A stretch of DNA of 64,000 nucleotides from Cyanoderma ruficeps (lineage: Eukaryota; Chordata; Aves; Passeriformes; Timaliidae): contig VZDJ01007755.1 in NCBI GenBank assembly GCA_008694505.1, forward strand, positions 9,562,334 to 9,626,333, in the 5' to 3' direction. The notes under the pieces were generated by a model. It saw nothing but the letters and a program-made list of their open reading frames with translations, was not told the origin of the DNA and did no database searches. Of the stretch, positions 58,101 through 64,000 are shown piece after piece (the first letter of the stretch is position 1; each line of letters begins with the position of its first letter). The translations under genes were made by a program, and so were the position numbers.

Positions 58101-60010
58101 GGCCAGGCTAAGCCTTGCTGGGAAAAACCCCCGAGGTGAAAAACTCCAATGGCCAGCACGTCTGCTTTTGCAGGCTGATGTTTGGTGGGGGTGGCTGGTG
58201 GTTAGGAGGAACCAAGGTGCTGGCTGCATGTGTTGTGTCCTCTGCCCGTTGGCACTTTCCCACGTACTGCTAGCCCCAACCAGGTAGCGGCCATCCAGCT
58301 GCGTTTCCTCCCTTTTCCCCCCTCCATAGCCAGGCCAGGCTGGAGTCAATTCTTGCTGGGCTTTTTTTCTGTGACAGGCTTAAATCTCCTTTCACCATCT
58401 TGGGAGCATAGCGTGACTGCAGCCTTCTCTGGCTGGCCTGGCTGCCACTGCTCATGATGCCCTTTTTATTGCCAGATTAGAGGACATTGTCGCGGTGCGC
58501 ATGAAGCCTTCCAGATAAGGCGCTGTACAAGTTCCAGCAGGTTCCAAATACAACAGCGCGGCTTTCGCATCCAGCCCGCAGGATCAGAGTTTATTTCCCC
58601 AATGCAGACAGCTTTGCGCTGCCTTCCTGTTAATTAAAGTAGTGATTACAATACTGCACTGTTTACATGTAAGATTTTGCATGGTCTTGGCCATTCACGT
58701 GCAAATGAACTTGTAAGCCTTTCTGTGCCCTAAAATCTGCTGATGTCAGTCTTCCAATTCTAACTCCATGATGTAGGACATGTGGCTTTCTATAGCTTAG
58801 CTTTGATGCCCCCAAGTCATATTATCTCTATTCTGAGCTTCATTATGATAAATCTTTCGCTGGTTTTAAATCAAAAACTTTAATTGTACCGTACTTATTC
58901 AGCTTAGGTTTTGGCTCCTGAAGGCAGCAGTTTTAATTGCATCATTTGTATAGTGGCCCAATATGTTTTGGTGTGAAAAGTGCATTATCACTTTTAATTT
59001 TGCATTATTTTCCCCATATGTTTTGGTTACACTGAAACTTCAGATGGGAAGTGATGAGGCTTTCCCACTGTTCCCTCATTCTCTCCTCAGTGTTTTTTAA
59101 TGAGCTAAGACCACACTATTTTCTTTTGTTCTCATCAGTTGAGATTTTAGGGAGCTGTTTATTTGTAGGGTAATTCTTGTATTTATGTAGAGCAAGGCAT
59201 TAGACATTTTTATCCTCTACTTATTAACAAGCCAGATGGTACCGGCTGCTACCCACACAATTCCAATTATCAGATGGCAAACTGAAATATACATGGGGCA
59301 AATGAGAAGATGTATATTAAAGAAGCCTCATGTAGAATTGGCTTCTCAGAGATGTTGATTCACAAAGGGGTACTAGCAATTAGGGTATGACAGCCTGCTG
59401 CTGAATGTACAGCATTGGCCTGAGGGCACAAGCATTCAGCTTCCAAAATTTTCATACTCTCTCCCTTTCCCCTATGGTATGAATACACATCATTGAAATA
59501 TGATTCAGGTCCTTCATCCTTTAGACTTCTTGTCCACTTCAGAGTGATGTGTAATATCAAAGCCAGTCAGTAACTTAAGATAGCCCAGAAAGATGTAGAA
59601 GAGTTGAAAATCAGCATGAAGTCTGTTCAACTCATCTCCTAATACACTCTCATGTACCTCAGTAACACAGGAATAGCTCTAACACTGAAATCTAGGTTCC
59701 AACCAAGTATTACTATTCCAGGTCTTGAATTTACCTAGCAGTTACAATATACACATGAATTTTTGCTTAAGAGAAACTCTTAACTTCAGGTTTGAACATA
59801 AGGAGGTTTGGTCATGCCAATTATGGGTGGCTTCATGGTCTTTAAAACGACTTTTGAAAATTCAGAACCTAGACCCAGTCCTTACATAGGGATTCAGCCT
59901 ACATCAGTGACACAGGCTGATGATAAAGAATGAGTGTTTTAATGGAGGTGTTTTAACGGTTTTAATGGGAGGTTTTATATTGCTTCATTGTGTTGGAGGT
60001 TTCCTCTGGT

Positions 60011-60069
60011 GGTTGTTTTTTGTTTTTTGTTTGCTTGTTTGCTGTTGTTGTTTGATTGTTTGTTTGTTT
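60011..60069. repeat. (TTTG)n-like simple repeat
   Basis: About 59 bases of TTTG, TTTTTTG and TTGC units, T- and G-only apart from a few bases. Confidence 0.8.
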
Positions 60070-63000
60070 CTGTCCAGAAGACAGAATCTCTATAGGAAAA
60101 GTGTTTGAGTAAAAACAGCGCTCTTATGCCTCCTTTATTTTGGCACAGAAATAACAAATTGGCTTGGAAGTTGATGAATTATGTGGGAAACTTTTTGTGT
60201 GATATTTTTATTCCTTCTCTCTACTGGCTCAAGCTGAAGCCAAATCAAACTGTGAAGAAATTGATGTCCTCAAGTCAGATCAGCTAAAGGAAAAATTTAT
60301 TTAAGCTAAAGTAATGTCTTTCTAAAGTTCTTCAGTTTCATATGGGCTACTAGCAGATTATCTAGACGACTGGATTTTGCAAAAGTTGTAATGTGAAGCA
60401 TTTCAGATTGTTTCTAGTTTCTGTTTATAGCATCCAATCAGGAAAACACCTCTTTCAACAGCTGCTCTCACAATGCAAGGGGCAAGGTACTCTCCTTGCA
60501 GCTGCTCCTGGCTCTAACACTTGTGACCTACAAGTCTTGGCCAAAGTGCCTTAATGGAATGAGTTTGAAAAGCAAATCTGCATGGTCTAACACCATTTAC
60601 ACTTCAATCAGCTGACCACATGCAAATGGCACATGTGCAAATTCTCACTCCTCTTCATGGAGGAGTGAAAGATGTGCACAGGCATTTGTCTGCCATTTGG
60701 TTACACAACTGTATGAGTCTGCAACTGTGAAGAAGCTCTGCTGCTTCTTTCTCACCTTCCATCTGTGAAATGGGGGCTAATAACATTCCTTTCATCTACC
60801 TGTTAGCAGTAGGCTTGAGCAAGACCTGCTGTGGTCTCTGGAATGCTCTCAGTGAGAGCCTAAGTGTAAATCAGTGGTACAGCTATTAACACTTGTCTTG
60901 GGGAGTTTAGACAGGGTTTTGTACCTGGCTTAATAGATGTAAAAAATCCCAAACCAAACCCAAAACATTGTCTAGTACTTGTTCATTCTAGCCACAGAAG
61001 CTGATTGCCCTCTTCGTGTTACAAATATTCCTCAAAAGGGTTAGGGAAAGTAGAGAGGTTCAAAATAAGCAGCTCCTTGTAGATCCAAGGTGCAATTTCC
61101 AGTTTCTCCCAGTCTACACAACCATCACTTTTTGCTTCAGTACCCAAAAACCCACCAGGCCAAAGTTTAATTTGATTTCTCAAAATAAGAAAACCAACAC
61201 TGGATCAGGTGCTTGGAGATCACTGACATCCTAATTATTGTCAGGTCTGGATTGCAAAGAAGTGATTCAATAGCTGAACATCTGTGTACTTGCTCACACA
61301 GAGTTGCTGTTTCACCCACAAGCAGCTGTGGAGTAGACAGGCAAAATTCTCTGCATGGTGATAATTACAGTGTGCATTACAAAGGAGGCATAGACATAAG
61401 AGCATGCAATCAGATTGGGTTTTTTAACTTTGGAACAGAGAAACACTGCTAGATCCAAGGCTAATATACATAAAATAGGTCTCTCACTCAAAAGAGAGGA
61501 ACATTTAGTTAGATTTGAATGAGGAAATCAGGAAATTCACTTACTAAACAGGAAACTTTCTCCAGTCTTCGTTTTGTTCCTATAGAAGTAATGGTTAAGA
61601 ACTACACAAGCACACAAACTCTTCCTGAGACTGAAATACAATTGATTGTCTATGGATTGGCAATTTTATTTAAAATGCTTTTATTGCTTGCTACATGTGC
61701 CTGCCTGCTCCATCAGAGGCAGTGGTGTTAGCTATTATATTATCATTACTGACCACCATGGCAGTGGTGATAGCTGAGTACCCTTATCAAAGCTCATGAT
61801 CCCTTCATCTCCTATCTTATACCCTTTCAGCCCCTTAGTCATATCTTTAGATGAATATTACTGTATCTCAGAAAAAAAAAAATCAGTGAAATCTTTTTCC
61901 CAGGGCAATCTTTCAAGGCAAGCAGCTATGTGCTGCTGAAAGACTGTAGAGCTTAAATGAAACAAAATGGAATTCCATTAATGCATATCCTTGTGTGCAG
62001 GACTGCCTTTTCCATACATTCTGGATCTAGAAACTCAACTTTCTTTTTCATTGCTAGGAGCTGAAAGGCATTCAAGTGTGAAACAGTGCCTTCCTTGGGT
62101 TAATTCTGACACTTTGAATTCACTGATCCAAGGTTCACATGGGAGTTTCAGTGCGCTAGCGTGGTGTTTTGGGGATCACTACCCACACAGCCAGAGAGAA
62201 CAGTCTCACCTCAGGTAAACAGAGCATCCTGGATGGTGGCAGGAGTGAAGATATCATAAAACATAAGGATTATGCCAAAGTGCAAAAAAATTAAATGGTG
62301 TCAGGGGTCCAACATTTACTGCAAAATGGCTGCGTTTTATTATCACAGGGGTTTCTGGTACGATAACGACTGCACAGCAAATTCCTTTTCTAAGCAGTAG
62401 TTTAGTCCCTGTGTTTACATTACATTTATGAAGAAGAGAAATAGAAATCAAGTTTCTACTGTTTTTTTTACAAAAGCAAGTCTTGTTTTTGCACCTGAAA
62501 TATTCAGGAACTGGATTTTGTTTGTCATGTGAATAGGTTCCAAAATGTCACAATTTTTTCTTTGAGGGAAGATATTAGGCACAGCAAGATTTGTGACAGA
62601 ACAAAAAAGATACGTCACTGTATAAAAGCAAACCAGCTGTCAAGGTTTTGGTTGTTCCCTTAATAGGTAGCTGTGGAAAAGAATTGTTTGGATAGAATAA
62701 CTGCAAATCTGGGATTGTGGCACTAAGCAGGGTGCACAGGAGGAAAATAAGAAAATGGATGATTTAATTTAAAGTAAAAAAAATCAAGGAAAAACCCATT
62801 GGGAAGGAAGAGAGATGAGGAGGGTAACAGGAGCCCCCCCTCCTCCTGCCTGCAGTCAGGGCCAGGTAGAAGACAAAGGCTGGGCATTTACTAAGTAGAA
62901 TGTGTCTCTGCTCAGACTAAATATAATATTCTGACACACCTGGAACAGAGCTGTGTGCGGTCAGTGGGTGCCTACCAATGGCTCTGGGTGCTTTAAACAC

Positions 63001-64000
63001 AGGGTATCCAGCACTGATGGTGCTGTGGGTGCCCCACCAGGGAAAGCTGATGGGGTGGATGCAGGCAGCCTCTGGCTACGGGGAGAGGCCCTCTGGGTTT
63101 GCTGGCACAGGAACAGACCTGCAGGGCCCAAGTTTGGCCCAGGTGGCAATCCCCTCACTTAAAGCCTGCAAAGAAATGCTGGTCCATCATTGCCTGCACC
63201 CAAGTGGTACTCAACACACTTGTGTCAGCAATCCCCAGGGGGCTTGTAACAATTTATACTAGCTGGGGTTCATCCCCTTGCGTTTCGTATCCCACAGCAG
63301 AGAACAAAAATTCAGCAAGACGCTTAAACGTGTTCGTGTGAGTTACCACAGTTGTTCTGCTGACCTTAATGGTGCTATTCATATGCTTAGAGCAAGGCCT
63401 GCGCTCAAGTACACTGCTGAATCAGCTCTTGTGTATGTACTGAAATATAACACTGATTTCTGCAATCAAGGCCAGTGCCAAGCTCTGGTACACCCCTGCC
63501 TAGAGTCAAGATATTAGACCAATGCTGCTGTGTATAGTAGCTGGCATTGCAGCTTCTCTTCCCAGGGCTGCTGAAGATGAGCAGGAAGCATCCACACAAA
63601 TTGGCTCATGCTGCTTCTTTAATAATTCATGTATTTTTGCTCTCTTCAATAGTTAATGAACCTCCCCCACTCTCACCCTCGTTCTCTCTCCCTCTCCCAT
63701 TCAGTCAGTTTGTTGTGGTTTCATGTATCTAATCCATCTGTCACTCGATTATAGCTATCGAGCACCTGTTATGGATTTCTAGAGTTTCATTCAAGCTGTT
63801 GACAAGTTATTCACAAATTGGCCCTTGTCACACTGTCATCGTGTGGAGTGCACTTTAGTGAATTCTTTTGGGTACACAAAATAATGAACAGAAGACAGCA
63901 AGGCTTGTGAATTAAGCAGTTTCCTATCCCCAATATTTAAAGAACCGTTAACCTATTGTAAGTGTCTTGTGTGTGATATTTATTTTTAAGCTCTTTTCTT

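Larger units (their letters stand above)
53546..64000. other. Intergenic sequence downstream of ST18
   Basis: No gene was recognised on either strand over 10.4 kb: all open frames are under 100 codons and none resembles a known family. It contains a G-rich run (55101-55119), a GC-richer block (about 58080-58700) with an inverted CpG element (58520-58559), a TTTG-rich repeat (60011-60069) and an imperfect hairpin (60623-60688). From memory, the next gene 3' of ST18 in mammals is some distance away, so an empty flank is expected. Confidence 0.7.

Noticed and set aside
62953..63262. GC-richer segment with overlapping frames of 65-94 codons
   Set aside because: No similarity to a known gene, no promoter or poly(A) arrangement. 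Considered a possible terminal exon of another gene but not supported.

Overview
The window is a piece of a vertebrate, most likely avian, chromosome. It carries most of one protein-coding gene on the + strand. Eighteen coding exons between 2681 and 51126 join in consistent phase into about 1,024 codons of ST18 (also called MYT3 or NZF3), a C2HC zinc-finger transcription factor of the MYT1/MYT1L/ST18 family. I identified it by comparing the spliced translation with my recollection of mammalian ST18. Six C-x4-C-x12-H-x5-C fingers, the acidic N-terminal region, the central MYT1 domain and the C-terminal coiled coil are all present and unbroken. A bird is suggested by a CR1 retroposon 3' end (about 3849-3912), a solo LTR with the plan of avian ERVL-type LTRs (about 35738-36104), and compact introns. 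The species cannot be named.

Layout: 1-2680 is intron. The first exon here starts one base before a codon boundary, so the real start codon (about 30 residues upstream in mammals) and the promoter lie outside the window. The exons at 2681-2871 and 7167-7964 encode the acidic, Ser-rich N-terminal region. Exons at 10716-14320 encode fingers 1 and 2. Exons at 15462-33553 encode the linker and MYT1 domain, and exons at 36732-46298 encode fingers 3-6. Exons at 47734-51126 encode the coiled coil and C-terminus, followed by a 3' UTR of about 2.4 kb ending after an AATAAA at 53521. From about 53.55 kb to 64 kb I see no gene.

All 17 complete introns are GT-AG. Fingers 2, 3, 4 and 6 are each split by a phase-2 intron at the same codon (His-Arg-Ser), while fingers 1 and 5 are uninterrupted. 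This points to an exon-duplication history.

There is no operon, CRISPR array, tRNA, rRNA or complete mobile element. The non-coding signals most worth a second look are: a near-perfect 22-bp-arm palindrome in the intron after finger 1 (11357-11407); a 17-base motif containing ATACTGTA that occurs twice in the 3' UTR; a GC-rich patch in the 3' UTR with three predicted hairpins; and a few inverted-repeat elements in introns and downstream. I did not find a convincing new biological system. These are candidates for checking.
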